A DNA stretch of 19,997 nucleotides from SG8-39 sp041558415 (GCA_041558415.1 JBFFEY010000057.1:1-19997), one strand, 5' to 3'. Shown: positions 1-6,666, counted from the first letter of the stretch. The notes: generated by a model from the sequence alone, not told the origin. Numbers and translations are program-made.

Positions 1-175
1 CGCGCCCGCTCAGCGTGCCGAAGCGCCAGGTCAGCGCGAGCAGGTCGCGCCAGTGGCCGTCGGGCGCGAACAGCGCGCCGATGGTCTGCGCCTGCGGCGC
101 GGCGAGCGCGGCGTTGAACTTGGCGAGCCAGGCGTCGACGGCGTGGCCGAGCTTGTCGTCGGGGTGCGCGCGCAT
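1..175 (-). CDS. Flavin-dependent monooxygenase/oxidoreductase, N-terminal fragment (cut by window edge)
   Basis: The minus strand is open from an ATG at 175 to the window edge, giving 58 codons. The start of the protein (about residues 15-58) contains WLAKFNAAL, LFAPDGHWRDLLALTWRF and TLSGR. That pattern is typical of the NTF2-like N-terminal part found on many bacterial ~600-residue flavin-containing monooxygenases (NAD(P)/FAD-dependent oxidoreductases). The Rossmann FAD site would lie outside the window. The start is one base after the TAG of the M24 gene, so the two are translationally coupled and form the end of the SDR-M24-monooxygenase operon. The family call rests on this short piece plus operon context, so the substrate is unknown. 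Confidence 0.7.
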   Translation of the reverse strand, partial: MRAHPDDKLGHAVDAWLAKFNAALAAPQAQTIGALFAPDGHWRDLLALTWRFGTLSGR

Positions 176-176
176 G

Positions 177-1418
177 CTAGAGCGGGTCGAAGCCCCAGGA
201 AAAAAGCGGCCGCCCGCCGCTCGCGGTGACGTGCACCACTTCCTCCAGCCACCAGCGCTCGGCGGCGCCGCCGGGGCAGAGCAGGTGCATCGGCACCACC
301 ATGTTTTCTTCCAGCGCCCAGTCGGCGTTCGGCCGGCCGTCGGCCTGCGCGATCGGGATGTCCATGTGCGACAGGCCCAGGCCGTGAAAGAAGATCACCG
401 TCTCGTCGGCATTCGGGTGGCCGGCCTTGCGGTAGCTGGCGCGCGCGCGCGCCTGCAGCGCGCTCACGCGCGCGCCGGGGCGCATGGCCGCGAGCAGGTC
501 CTCGGCCACCGCGGCGGTCGCCTTGGCGTGGCGCTGCGCGAGCTTGGTCGGCTCGCCGCCGGCGACCCAGGTCTTGCCGCCGTCCCAGCAGTACAGCTCG
601 AGCGTGCCGTGGCAGTCGAACATGACGTTGCTGCCGGCCGCCACCTTGTGCTGCTCGGCGCCGGTCTGCAGCATGATCGCCGGATCGTCGCCCGGCGGGT
701 GGCCCCACACCATGCCGCCGGGGTCGCGCACGAAGCCGCCGAGCGAGAGCGCCGCCTCGCCGTAGACGCGGGTGAGATCGGCCCAGCTCATCGCCGGGTC
801 CCAGCCGGCGATCGTCTTGCGGATCGCTTTCTCGTTTAGCGCCGTGGCCTGCTCCAGCGCGCGCAGCTCGGCCGGCGTCTTGATCGCGCGCGCGTCCATC
901 AGGCAGTCGTAGGCGTCGCGCAGCCGGTCGCTGCCGATGCCGAGCCGCAGCCCGTAGCCGACGTCGTCGAAGCCGAGCTTCGCACCCTGCAGTCCGAGAT
1001 CGGCGAGCGCGCCCTTCACCGACGTGCCCATGTCGAAGGCGTACTTGCCGCGTGCGTTCCCGACCCAGGCCGCGTCGCCGCCGCGCTCCGGAATGAAGCG
1101 CTCGATGTCGGCGGCGCTCGGCGCGAGGTCGAGCGGCATCATCACCGCGCGGAACGGCCGGATGTCGGCGATCCAGCTGGGCCGGGTGAGCAAGCTGGCG
1201 AGGTAGTAGTCGGCGACGATCAGCACCGGCTGGTCCGGCGCGCGGCGCGAGAGCAGCACCGCGTAGGGGCGCGGTTCGTCGGACTTGTGCGCCGTGGCGT
1301 TGAAGCCGCTGAGGTAGTAGACGTTGTAGGGCTGCGTGACGACCAGCCCTTCGATGTCGCGCGCGCGCATGGCCTGGGCGAGGCGCTCGAGATTGCAGCG
1401 CGGCGTGAGGCTGCTCAT
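177..1418 (-). CDS. M24 family (creatinase/prolidase-fold) hydrolase
   Basis: A 413-residue protein with the two-part layout of creatinase/aminopeptidase P proteins: an N-terminal creatinase domain (about 1-175) and a C-terminal pita-bread metallohydrolase domain (about 180-410). Expected metal ligands are visible as D268 (MFDCHG), D279 (CWDGG), H345 (FFHGLGL) and E392/E393 (WLEEVV). The usual glutamate of the TVEPG motif is missing; that segment reads VVPMHLLCPG, with His378 nearby. The family hydrolyses Xaa-Pro peptides, creatine, ectoine or other C-N bonds, so the substrate cannot be named. The ATG at 1418 has a CGGAG ribosome-binding site. It lies 15 bases after the SDR gene and one base before the monooxygenase start, indicating an operon that probably degrades a small N-containing or oxygenated compound (inference). 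Confidence 0.85.
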   Translation of the reverse strand: MSSLTPRCNLERLAQAMRARDIEGLVVTQPYNVYYLSGFNATAHKSDEPRPYAVLLSRRAPDQPVLIVADYYLASLLTRPSWIADIRPFRAVMMPLDLAPSAADIERFIPERGGDAAWVGNARGKYAFDMGTSVKGALADLGLQGAKLGFDDVGYGLRLGIGSDRLRDAYDCLMDARAIKTPAELRALEQATALNEKAIRKTIAGWDPAMSWADLTRVYGEAALSLGGFVRDPGGMVWGHPPGDDPAIMLQTGAEQHKVAAGSNVMFDCHGTLELYCWDGGKTWVAGGEPTKLAQRHAKATAAVAEDLLAAMRPGARVSALQARARASYRKAGHPNADETVIFFHGLGLSHMDIPIAQADGRPNADWALEENMVVPMHLLCPGGAAERWWLEEVVHVTASGGRPLFSWGFDPL

Positions 1419-1433
1419 CGGCGTACTCCGTTC

Positions 1434-2150
1434 TCAGATCACCTGGTCGCGCGGCAGCAGCATGATGCGCGGCAGGTTGACGTGCGGCGGCTGGTCGAGC
1501 GCGAACATGACGCAGCGCGCCACGTCCGCCGGGGTGAGCGGCTCGGCGACGTCGGGCAGCACGCCCGGCTTTTTCGGGATGTCGCGGTGCAGGTCGGTGC
1601 GCACCAGTCCCGGCTCGACGGTGGTGATGCGGATGCCGCTGCCGGCGAGTTCCAGCCGCAGCGCCTCGGAGAGCGCCTCGACCGCGTGCTTGGTGCCGGC
1701 GTAGGCGCCGATCTGCGCGCGCACCTTGGTGCCGAGTACGCTGCCGGTGTTGACGAGGTGGCCGCGGCCGCGGCCGCGGAAGTGCTTCACCGCGAGGTGC
1801 ATGATGCGAAACGCCGCCTCGACGTTGACGCGCACCATGGCGCACACGGTGTCGATGTCGATCTCTTCGATCGGCCCGGTCGCCACGCGCCCGGCGTTGT
1901 TGACCACGATGTCGAGGCCGCTGGTTTCGTTCACCGCGCGCGCGAAGAGGTCGTTGGCAAACTCGGCCTCGGTGATCTCGCCGGGAATCGCGAGGCACTC
2001 GGGCAGGCGCTCGGCGTGCTTTGCCAGCAGCTCGGCGCGCCGCCCGCTGATGACGAGCCGCACGCCGGCCGCGGCGAGTGATTCGGCGATCGCCAGCCCG
2101 ATGCCGCTGGTCGCGCCCGTGACGAGCGCCGTCTTGCCCTTCAGGTCCAT
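1434..2150 (-). CDS. Short-chain dehydrogenase/reductase (SDR, NAD(P)-dependent)
   Basis: A 238-residue classical SDR. The Rossmann cofactor motif TGATSGIG is at residues 11-18, NNAG at 84-87, and the catalytic Ser137 (NTGS), Tyr150 and Lys154 (YAGTK) are all present. Length and the EPGLVRT segment fit the YdfG/serine-3-dehydrogenase-like branch, which oxidises hydroxyl groups of small molecules. It is the first gene of the minus-strand operon with the M24 hydrolase and flavin monooxygenase. The ATG at 2150 is preceded by GGGAGGA at proper spacing, which fixes the start. Its promoter should lie in 2151-2294, a region that also holds a palindromic repeat. Confidence 0.92.
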   Translation of the reverse strand: MDLKGKTALVTGATSGIGLAIAESLAAAGVRLVISGRRAELLAKHAERLPECLAIPGEITEAEFANDLFARAVNETSGLDIVVNNAGRVATGPIEEIDIDTVCAMVRVNVEAAFRIMHLAVKHFRGRGRGHLVNTGSVLGTKVRAQIGAYAGTKHAVEALSEALRLELAGSGIRITTVEPGLVRTDLHRDIPKKPGVLPDVAEPLTPADVARCVMFALDQPPHVNLPRIMLLPRDQVI

Positions 2151-2199
2151 GCCGTCCTCCCGCGGGCGATGCTAGTGCGCGCCTCCGGCGGCGTCAAAG

Positions 2200-2230
2200 T
2201 TATCCACCGGGGTCAGACCCCTGTGGATAA
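2200..2230. repeat. Intergenic palindrome with core GGGGTCAGACCCC and DnaA-box-like arms
   Basis: The left arm TTATCCAC and right arm GTGGATAA surround the self-complementary core at 2209-2221. The only mismatch is C2208 against T2222. The right outer nine bases (2222-2230) are an exact TTATCCACA DnaA-box consensus read on the minus strand; the left arm has one mismatch (TTATCCACC). It lies between the divergent SDR and thioesterase-remnant genes. The same design recurs at 2896-2926, and the core alone at 4161-4200. Confidence 0.85.
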
Positions 2231-2294
2231 GTCGCGACGCGCGCGCCGCGAAGCGCTATGCTGATCGCCTCGTGTCTGTCTAAGAGGAGCGTGC

Positions 2295-2504
2295 ATGAGC
2301 TCGGACACGCTGCGCATCGACGGCCGCTACTGCGGTCCGCCGCGCTCGCGCAACGGCGGCTGCGTCTGCGGCCGGCTGGCCGACTACATCGACGGCCGCA
2401 AGCGCTTCGCCGGCTCTGCCGTGTTCGGGGCATCCGGCCGGGCCGTCGCCGTGGCGCGCGCCACCTGGATCGAAGTCGAGGAAAAACCCTTCGTCGACGC
2501 CTGA
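2295..2504 (+). CDS. Short hotdog-thioesterase-like protein, apparently with a large internal deletion
   Basis: A 69-residue ORF with a strong GAGGAG ribosome-binding site five bases before ATG 2295. Residues 1-34 (RYCGPP, NGGCVCGRLADY) look like the extreme N-terminus of a family of ~200-residue PaaI/hotdog-type thioesterases. Residues 35-69 (RKRFAGSAVFG, AVAVARATWIEV) look like the extreme C-terminus of the same family. The joint is around DGRKR, with the whole middle, including the hotdog core, missing. The frame is kept, so it may still be translated, but it can hardly be an active thioesterase. It heads a possible operon with the GYD and DUF3147 genes. The deletion is my reading from remembered family patterns and needs an alignment. 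Confidence 0.6.
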   Translation: MSSDTLRIDGRYCGPPRSRNGGCVCGRLADYIDGRKRFAGSAVFGASGRAVAVARATWIEVEEKPFVDA

Positions 2505-2518
2505 GGCTGCGGCGGTGG

Positions 2519-2548
2519 CCGACGCCGCGCCGGGGCCGGCGGCGTCGG
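2519..2548 (+). terminator. GC-rich hairpin after the thioesterase remnant
   Basis: A 10-bp perfect stem (CCGACGCCGC at 2519-2528 with GCGGCGTCGG at 2539-2548) and a 10-base loop lie 15 bases after the stop codon. No U-tract follows, so it could be an attenuator or mRNA-stability element before the GYD gene rather than a full terminator. Confidence 0.4.
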
Positions 2549-2592
2549 ATGATGGCACGGCCCCGCATTCGAACGCCTGAGAGGAGAGCAGC

Positions 2593-2886
2593 ATGGCAAC
2601 GTTCATCTGGGTTGGAAACTTCACCGAGCAGGGCATGCGCAACATCAAGGACACGACCAAGCGCGCCGACGCGGTGCGCGAGGCAGCGAAGAAGCACGGC
2701 GTGACGCTGAAGGACATGTACTGGACGATGGGCATGTACGACCTGGTCGGCATCTTCGAGGCGGCGGACGCCGAGTCGATCTCTTCCTTTGCGCTGACCG
2801 TGGGCATGACCGGCAACCTGACCGGGCAGTCGATGCGCGCCTTCAGCAAGGACGAGATGAACAAGATCCTGTCCAAGGTCGGCTGA
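2593..2886 (+). CDS. GYD domain-containing protein
   Basis: A 97-residue protein matching the whole length of the GYD family (PF08734). It starts ATFIWVGNFTEQG, has the middle MYWTMGMYDLVGIFEA (the 'GxYD' signature) and ends with a helical AFSKDEMNKIL segment. These proteins are small dimeric ferredoxin-like-fold proteins without a settled function. The ATG at 2593 is preceded by GAGGAGAGC, a good ribosome-binding site. It is expressed in the same direction as the thioesterase remnant 88 bases upstream; the palindrome at 2896-2926 follows its stop codon by nine bases. Confidence 0.88.
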   Translation: MATFIWVGNFTEQGMRNIKDTTKRADAVREAAKKHGVTLKDMYWTMGMYDLVGIFEAADAESISSFALTVGMTGNLTGQSMRAFSKDEMNKILSKVG

Positions 2887-2895
2887 GCCGCCGAC

Positions 2896-2926
2896 TTATC
2901 CACAGGGGTCTGACCCCTGTGGATAA
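2896..2926. repeat. Perfect 31-bp palindrome with two inverted DnaA boxes
   Basis: The arms are 15 bases each around T2911. The outer nine bases are TTATCCACA (2896-2904) and TGTGGATAA (2918-2926), two exact consensus DnaA boxes in inverted orientation. Between them is GGGGTCTGACCCC (2905-2917). It fills the gap between the GYD gene and the DUF3147 gene. As RNA it would fold into a very stable hairpin, so it may also end or attenuate transcription. Confidence 0.9.
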
Positions 2927-2933
2927 TTGCGCC

Positions 2934-3287
2934 ATGGCCTGGCTCGTCACCAAGTACCTGCTCACCGCCGCGGTGGTCGTCGTGGTGAGCGAAGCGGCGA
3001 AGCGCAGCGACAAGCTGGGCGGCTTCATCGCCGCGCTGCCGCTGGTCACCGTGCTGGCGCTGATCTGGCTCTACGTCGAGAAGCAGCCGCAGGCGAAGCT
3101 CGCCAACCACGCCTGGTACACCTTCTGGTACGTGCTGCCGACGCTGCCGATGTTCCTCGTCTTCCCGGCGCTGCTCGCGCGCATCGGCTTCTGGTGGTCG
3201 CTCGCCGCGAGCGCGGTGATCACCATCGTCTGCTTCGGCCTGCTCGCGCTCGTGCTGCGCCACTTCGGCATCCAGCTGCTGCCCTGA
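2934..3287 (+). CDS. DUF3147-family small integral membrane protein
   Basis: A 117-residue protein with four hydrophobic segments (about 3-20, 29-46, 62-80 and 85-112), matching the length and pattern of DUF3147 inner-membrane proteins (for example SEAAKRSDKLGGFIAALP after the first helix). Function is unknown. I chose ATG 2934 (MAWLVTKYLL). An in-frame GTG at 2919 lies inside the palindrome arm and would add only five residues. No clear Shine-Dalgarno sequence precedes 2934 because the palindrome occupies that space, so translation may depend on the mRNA structure. Confidence 0.8.
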   Translation: MAWLVTKYLLTAAVVVVVSEAAKRSDKLGGFIAALPLVTVLALIWLYVEKQPQAKLANHAWYTFWYVLPTLPMFLVFPALLARIGFWWSLAASAVITIVCFGLLALVLRHFGIQLLP

Positions 3288-3314
3288 GGCGCGCGCGGCG
3301 CGATGGCGCGCGCC
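3288..3314 (+). terminator. Hairpin immediately after the DUF3147 stop
   Basis: GGCGCGCGC at 3288-3296 pairs with GCGCGCGCC at 3306-3314 (9 bp, 9-base loop), starting directly after the stop codon. There is no U-tract, so intrinsic termination is uncertain. Confidence 0.35.
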
Positions 3315-3366
3315 GGCGCGACGCGCTACCATCGCCGTCCATGCACCTCCTCGCGGGACGCATGGT

Positions 3367-4158
3367 TTGATCCTCGACGACGCGGTCTATCAGCGCACCG
3401 TAAGCGGCGAAGCCGCGCTGCACGGCGGCGACACCGCGATTCCGGCCGATTACCGCCGCATCCTCGCCCACCTCGAAGGCGGCGCGCACGTCGACGTCAT
3501 CCGCGGTGCGCTGCGCGAGTACTCCGACGCGCTGATCGACGACTGGCTGAACGAGCTGCTCGAGCTCGGCTTCATCGCGCCGGCCGACGCCGACACCACG
3601 CGCGCGCTGAGCCTGGAGGCGCTGTTCAACGATGGCGTCGCCTTCCGCATCCTCGGCGAGCTGCAGGAGGAGCAGCGCCGCGCCGCCGACCTGGCGAAGG
3701 AGGTCACCGCCAGCCTGCAGCGCAAGCGCGCCTACCTGTCGACCGCGCGGCTGCGCAACCGGCCGCGCCTGCCGAAGACCGCGGCGCAGTGCACCGTGCT
3801 GGTGGTGGAGGACGATCCCGACCAGGCGGCGCTCGCCGACCTGCGCGTCAGCATGGCGGGCTACAACGTGCGCCTGGCGCGCACGCGGCGCGAGATGTTC
3901 ACCGACCTGATCACCCGGCCGGCGCCGGACGCGGTGCTGCTCGACGTCATGCTGCCCGACGGCGACGGCTTCCAGATCCTCGCCGGCATGCGCCGCCACC
4001 CGAAGTTCGCGCTCATCCCGGTGATCATGCTCACCGCCAAGACCGAGGCCGGGGACATCCAGAAGGGCCTCGCGCTCGGCGCCGAGGCCTACATCACCAA
4101 GCCCTACAGCAAGGAAATCCTCGGCGACACGCTGCGCCAGGTGCTGCGGCACGCCTAG
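3367..4158 (+). CDS. Response regulator with N-terminal helical domain and C-terminal receiver domain
   Basis: A 263-residue protein in the reverse of the usual order. The receiver (REC) domain is at about 140-262, with the acidic pair in VVEDD, phospho-acceptor D193 (LLDVMLPDGDG), T223 (MLTAK) and K245 (ITKPY). The first ~110 residues are mostly helical and not a recognised sensor or DNA-binding domain; a short basic linker precedes REC. With no output domain after REC, it probably signals by protein contact. No ATG exists in this frame near the start; TTG 3367 has GGGA about ten bases upstream and is the best choice. The nearby ATGs at 3341 and 3362 are in another frame. No histidine kinase is adjacent. 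Confidence 0.82.
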   Translation: MILDDAVYQRTVSGEAALHGGDTAIPADYRRILAHLEGGAHVDVIRGALREYSDALIDDWLNELLELGFIAPADADTTRALSLEALFNDGVAFRILGELQEEQRRAADLAKEVTASLQRKRAYLSTARLRNRPRLPKTAAQCTVLVVEDDPDQAALADLRVSMAGYNVRLARTRREMFTDLITRPAPDAVLLDVMLPDGDGFQILAGMRRHPKFALIPVIMLTAKTEAGDIQKGLALGAEAYITKPYSKEILGDTLRQVLRHA

Positions 4159-4160
4159 CC

Positions 4161-4200
4161 GTTCGGGGTCTGACCCCGAACGGGGTCAGACCCCCGGTTC
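4161..4200. repeat. Tandem pair of GGGGTC[A/T]GACCCC palindromes between convergent genes
   Basis: The first unit is a perfect palindrome (4161-4181) with GTTC and GAAC arms around GGGGTCTGACCCC. The second core (4182-4194, GGGGTCAGACCCC) follows immediately, with GAAC (4178-4181) and GTTC (4197-4200) as its partly paired outer arms. They fill the 46-base gap between the response regulator stop and the alpha/beta hydrolase stop and could serve as a terminator in both directions. Confidence 0.85.
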
Positions 4201-4204
4201 TTCC

Positions 4205-5014
4205 TCACGCCGGCGCGCTCGCTTCCTTCAGCATCTCGAGCACCGCGGCGTTCCAGAGCTCCGGAAACTCGAGGTGCGGCAGGTGGCCGCAGTTCGGCAG
4301 CACGCTGAGCGTGGCCTGCGGCGCCGCCGCGGCGATGCGCTGCGCGTTGGCGGCAGGCGGCGTGCGGCTGTCCTTTTCGCCGACCAGCACCCTGATCGGG
4401 CAGTGGACCAGCGCCGCCTCGCTCGGCACGTCGACCGCAGCCATCATGCGCGCGGCCTGCGCGTAGCCCTCGACGCTGACGCCGTCGTTGCCCTTGATCG
4501 CGTCGACGACCTCGGCGCGCGTGCCCGGCGGCACCAGCTGCCGCGAATCCTCCTCGCGCATCTTCAGCACGCCCAGGCTGCGCACGCGTTCGATGCGGTC
4601 GTGCAGGCGCTTTTCGCGCTCGTCCTTGGCGAGCGACCCCCAGCCGGCGCTCGGCCCGCCGAGGATCAGCCCGCGCACCCGTTCCGGGAACAGGCGCGCG
4701 AACGCCACGCCGGTCGGCGTGCCCCAGGAGCTGGTGCCGATGAACGCCTTCTGGATGTGCAGCGCTTCGAGCAATCGCGCGAGCGCGTGCGCGTAGGCCT
4801 CCGCGCTCGGCGCTTCCGCCGGCAGCGGCTTGGAGTCGGCGTAGCCCGGCGCGTCCCAGGCAATGACGTGAAAGTGCTCGCCGAGCGGGCCGTACTGCAG
4901 CCGCCAGGCGGCGGAGGTCGAGCCGATGCCGTGCAGCAGCACGAGCGCGGGCGCGTCCTTCTTCCCCGACGCGCGGTAGCTGATGCCGGCGGCAGTCTGT
5001 CTTTCGGGCAGCAT
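4205..5014 (-). CDS. Alpha/beta hydrolase
   Basis: A 269-residue alpha/beta-hydrolase-fold protein. The oxyanion motif LLHGIGST is at 27-34, the nucleophile-elbow region GTSSWG at 93-98 (Ser95 or Ser96), the acid in VGEKDSRTPP (D215) and the catalytic His244 in NCGHLPHLE. The elbow has an extra Ser/Trp relative to the textbook GxSxG. It is the type seen in meta-cleavage product hydrolases and carboxylesterases; the substrate is unknown. The frame is open further upstream, but ATG 5014 (MLPERQTA) has a GGAGGGGG ribosome-binding site and the fold begins there. It is convergent with the response regulator and divergent from the rhodanese gene. Confidence 0.87.
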   Translation of the reverse strand: MLPERQTAAGISYRASGKKDAPALVLLHGIGSTSAAWRLQYGPLGEHFHVIAWDAPGYADSKPLPAEAPSAEAYAHALARLLEALHIQKAFIGTSSWGTPTGVAFARLFPERVRGLILGGPSAGWGSLAKDEREKRLHDRIERVRSLGVLKMREEDSRQLVPPGTRAEVVDAIKGNDGVSVEGYAQAARMMAAVDVPSEAALVHCPIRVLVGEKDSRTPPAANAQRIAAAAPQATLSVLPNCGHLPHLEFPELWNAAVLEMLKEASAPA

Positions 5015-5156
5015 GGCGGTCCCCCTCCCAGGTACGCGGTGCGCCCGCAGGGTAGCACCGTCCGGCGCAGGCGGCGCCCCCGATTCGCCGCGGTGGCGTT
5101 TTGTACGGCGCTCGCGTAGCGTATCGCGCCCCAGCCGTCCACCGCGGAGACCCCCC

Positions 5157-6170
5157 ATGCCCAGGTTCCTGCTCGCCGCCCTGTTCCTCCTGCTGTTGCC
5201 CCGGCATCCTGCCGCCGCGGCGCCGCAGGCGATCGTCGACACTGCCGGGCTCGAGGCGGCGATCGCGCGCGGCGCCGTCGTCTGGGACGTGCGCGGGCGC
5301 GGCGCCTACCGCAAGGGGCACATCCCCGGCGCGGTCAACGTCGGCAACGCCGGCCAGGTGCTGCGCAACCCGAACAGCGAGGACTACCTGCCGCGCGCGA
5401 AAATCGAGGCCATCCTCGGCGGCGCCGGCATCGACCCGGCCCGGGAGATCGTCGTCTACTCGACGCGCGGCAACCCGGGCGCCTACTTCGCGCTCTACAC
5501 GCTGCGCTATTTCGGCGCCGACCAGGTGCGCGTCTACCACGAGGGCATCGACGGCTGGCGCGAGGCCGGCAAGCCGGTCTCGACCGAGCCGGCCAAGCGC
5601 GCCGCCGTGGCGCTCAGGCTCGCGCCGCGCGCCGCGCTGGTGGCGAGCACCGAGGAGGTGATCGCCGCGGCCCGGCGCGGCGACGTGCAGCTGCTCGATG
5701 TGCGCCGCGCCGACGAATTCTCCGGCGACGACGTGCGCGCCATCCGCGGCGGCCACATCCCGGGCGCGGTCAACATCCCCTACGAGCAGAACTGGGTCGA
5801 CCCCGACGTGGGGCGCAAGCTGCGCGAGGGCACGGTGCGCAGCAATGCCGGCGCGGCGCTCAAGCCGATGGCGGAACTGAAGAGCCTCTACAGCGGGCTC
5901 GATCCCAACAAGGAGACCATCGTCTACTGCCAGAGCGGCGTGCGCGCCGCCGAGACCGCCACCGTGCTCTCGGCGCTCGGCTTTGCCAACGTCAAGGTGT
6001 ACGACAGCTCCTGGCTCGGCTACGCCGCGCGGCTCGACGCGCCGGCGAAAAACGAAGTGTTCGTCAACGTCGGCGCGCTGCGCGGCCAGGTCTCCGCGCT
6101 GCACGAGCGCATCGACCAGCTCGAGGCGCTGCTCGTCGAGCTGCTGCAGCGCCAGCAGCAGCAGCGTTAG
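5157..6170 (+). CDS. Secreted double-domain rhodanese (sulfurtransferase)
   Basis: A 337-residue protein with an N-terminal signal peptide (about 1-21, LLAALFLLLLP then AAAAP) and two rhodanese domains. In the second domain (about 165-305) the active loop is YCQSGVRAAE with catalytic C258. In the first domain (about 25-145) the equivalent loop reads YSTRGNPG, with S102 in place of Cys, so that half is probably structural, as in thiosulfate:cyanide/3-mercaptopyruvate sulfurtransferases, where only one domain is active. The C-terminus (about 310-337) is a coiled coil ending in a Gln-rich tail. It should act in the periplasm in sulfane-sulfur transfer. ATG 5157 follows a GCGGAGA ribosome-binding site; longer in-frame starts upstream are not needed. 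A strong hairpin terminator follows. Confidence 0.88.
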   Translation: MPRFLLAALFLLLLPRHPAAAAPQAIVDTAGLEAAIARGAVVWDVRGRGAYRKGHIPGAVNVGNAGQVLRNPNSEDYLPRAKIEAILGGAGIDPAREIVVYSTRGNPGAYFALYTLRYFGADQVRVYHEGIDGWREAGKPVSTEPAKRAAVALRLAPRAALVASTEEVIAAARRGDVQLLDVRRADEFSGDDVRAIRGGHIPGAVNIPYEQNWVDPDVGRKLREGTVRSNAGAALKPMAELKSLYSGLDPNKETIVYCQSGVRAAETATVLSALGFANVKVYDSSWLGYAARLDAPAKNEVFVNVGALRGQVSALHERIDQLEALLVELLQRQQQQR

Positions 6171-6175
6171 GGCGG

Positions 6176-6209
6176 CGCCGATCGAGTCATCGCGACTCGA
6201 TCGGCGTTT
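6176..6209. terminator. Hairpin terminator between convergent genes
   Basis: CGCCGATCGAGTC (6176-6188) pairs with GACTCGATCGGCG (6194-6206): a 13-bp perfect stem with a 5-base loop, followed by TTT. It begins six bases after the rhodanese stop and could also act on transcripts from the minus-strand gene that ends at 6262. Confidence 0.75.
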
Positions 6210-6261
6210 CGCTCGACCTCGGGGGGCTTCAGGGAGGGCGCCCCCCTTGGTCGCACGTTCC

Positions 6262-6666
6262 CTAAGCGGCTTTTTTCAGCGGCGGCCGCTGCGGCGGCCG
6301 GCTCGGGCCCTGCGGCTTGCCGCCCTGGACGACGCCGACCACGGCGGCGGGCTGCGCCGGCACGGCGCGCGGCCGGCTCGCCGTCCAGATGCGCAGCGCG
6401 CGGCGCGCGAGGAAGTAGCCGGCGAGCGCGATCGCCATGCCGCCCCAGCCGAGCGGCGTTTCGCTGCGCCAGTGCCCGCCGAGCAGCCAGGTGCCGAAGG
6501 CGCCGATGCCGAAGACGATCGAAGTGACGATGAACGGCACCAGCACGTAGGACTGCATGGTGTCGCTCGTCCAGCGCGGCGGCGGCTCCATGCGCACGCC
6601 GGCGATCGCCGCGCGCGCCACCAGCAGACCGAGACAGAAGAGCACGATTCCGGTGATGCCGTACAT
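6262..6666 (-). CDS. Small two-helix membrane protein, unknown function
   Basis: A 134-residue protein with an N-terminal transmembrane helix (about 3-24, GITGIVLFCLGLLVARAAIAG), a second hydrophobic hairpin (about 40-62, YVLVPFIVTSIVFGIGAFGTWLLGG) and a third (about 73-88). The cytoplasmic C-terminal tail is Pro/Arg/Gln-rich and ends KKAA. I do not recognise a family. ATG 6666 has a GGGGA ribosome-binding site; the longer open frame upstream overlaps the divergent promoter region and is not credible. It is divergent from the esterase gene and convergent with the rhodanese. Confidence 0.7.
   Translation of the reverse strand: MYGITGIVLFCLGLLVARAAIAGVRMEPPPRWTSDTMQSYVLVPFIVTSIVFGIGAFGTWLLGGHWRSETPLGWGGMAIALAGYFLARRALRIWTASRPRAVPAQPAAVVGVVQGGKPQGPSRPPQRPPLKKAA

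Noticed and set aside
31..1998. 655-codon minus-strand open frame
   Set aside because: It runs in a different minus-strand frame across both the SDR and M24 genes, is Arg/Pro/His-rich and has no family signal; a shadow of high-GC coding DNA.
2200..2926. Origin of replication suggested by DnaA boxes
   Set aside because: There is no AT-rich unwinding region, no box cluster beyond the two palindromes, and no dnaA, dnaN, gidA or rep gene nearby.
2919..2933. GTG start for the DUF3147 gene inside the palindrome
   Set aside because: Adds only five residues not typical of the family; ATG 2934 starts directly at the first membrane helix.
4155..6104. 649-codon minus-strand open frame
   Set aside because: Overlaps the alpha/beta hydrolase and the rhodanese genes; composition is that of a shadow frame.
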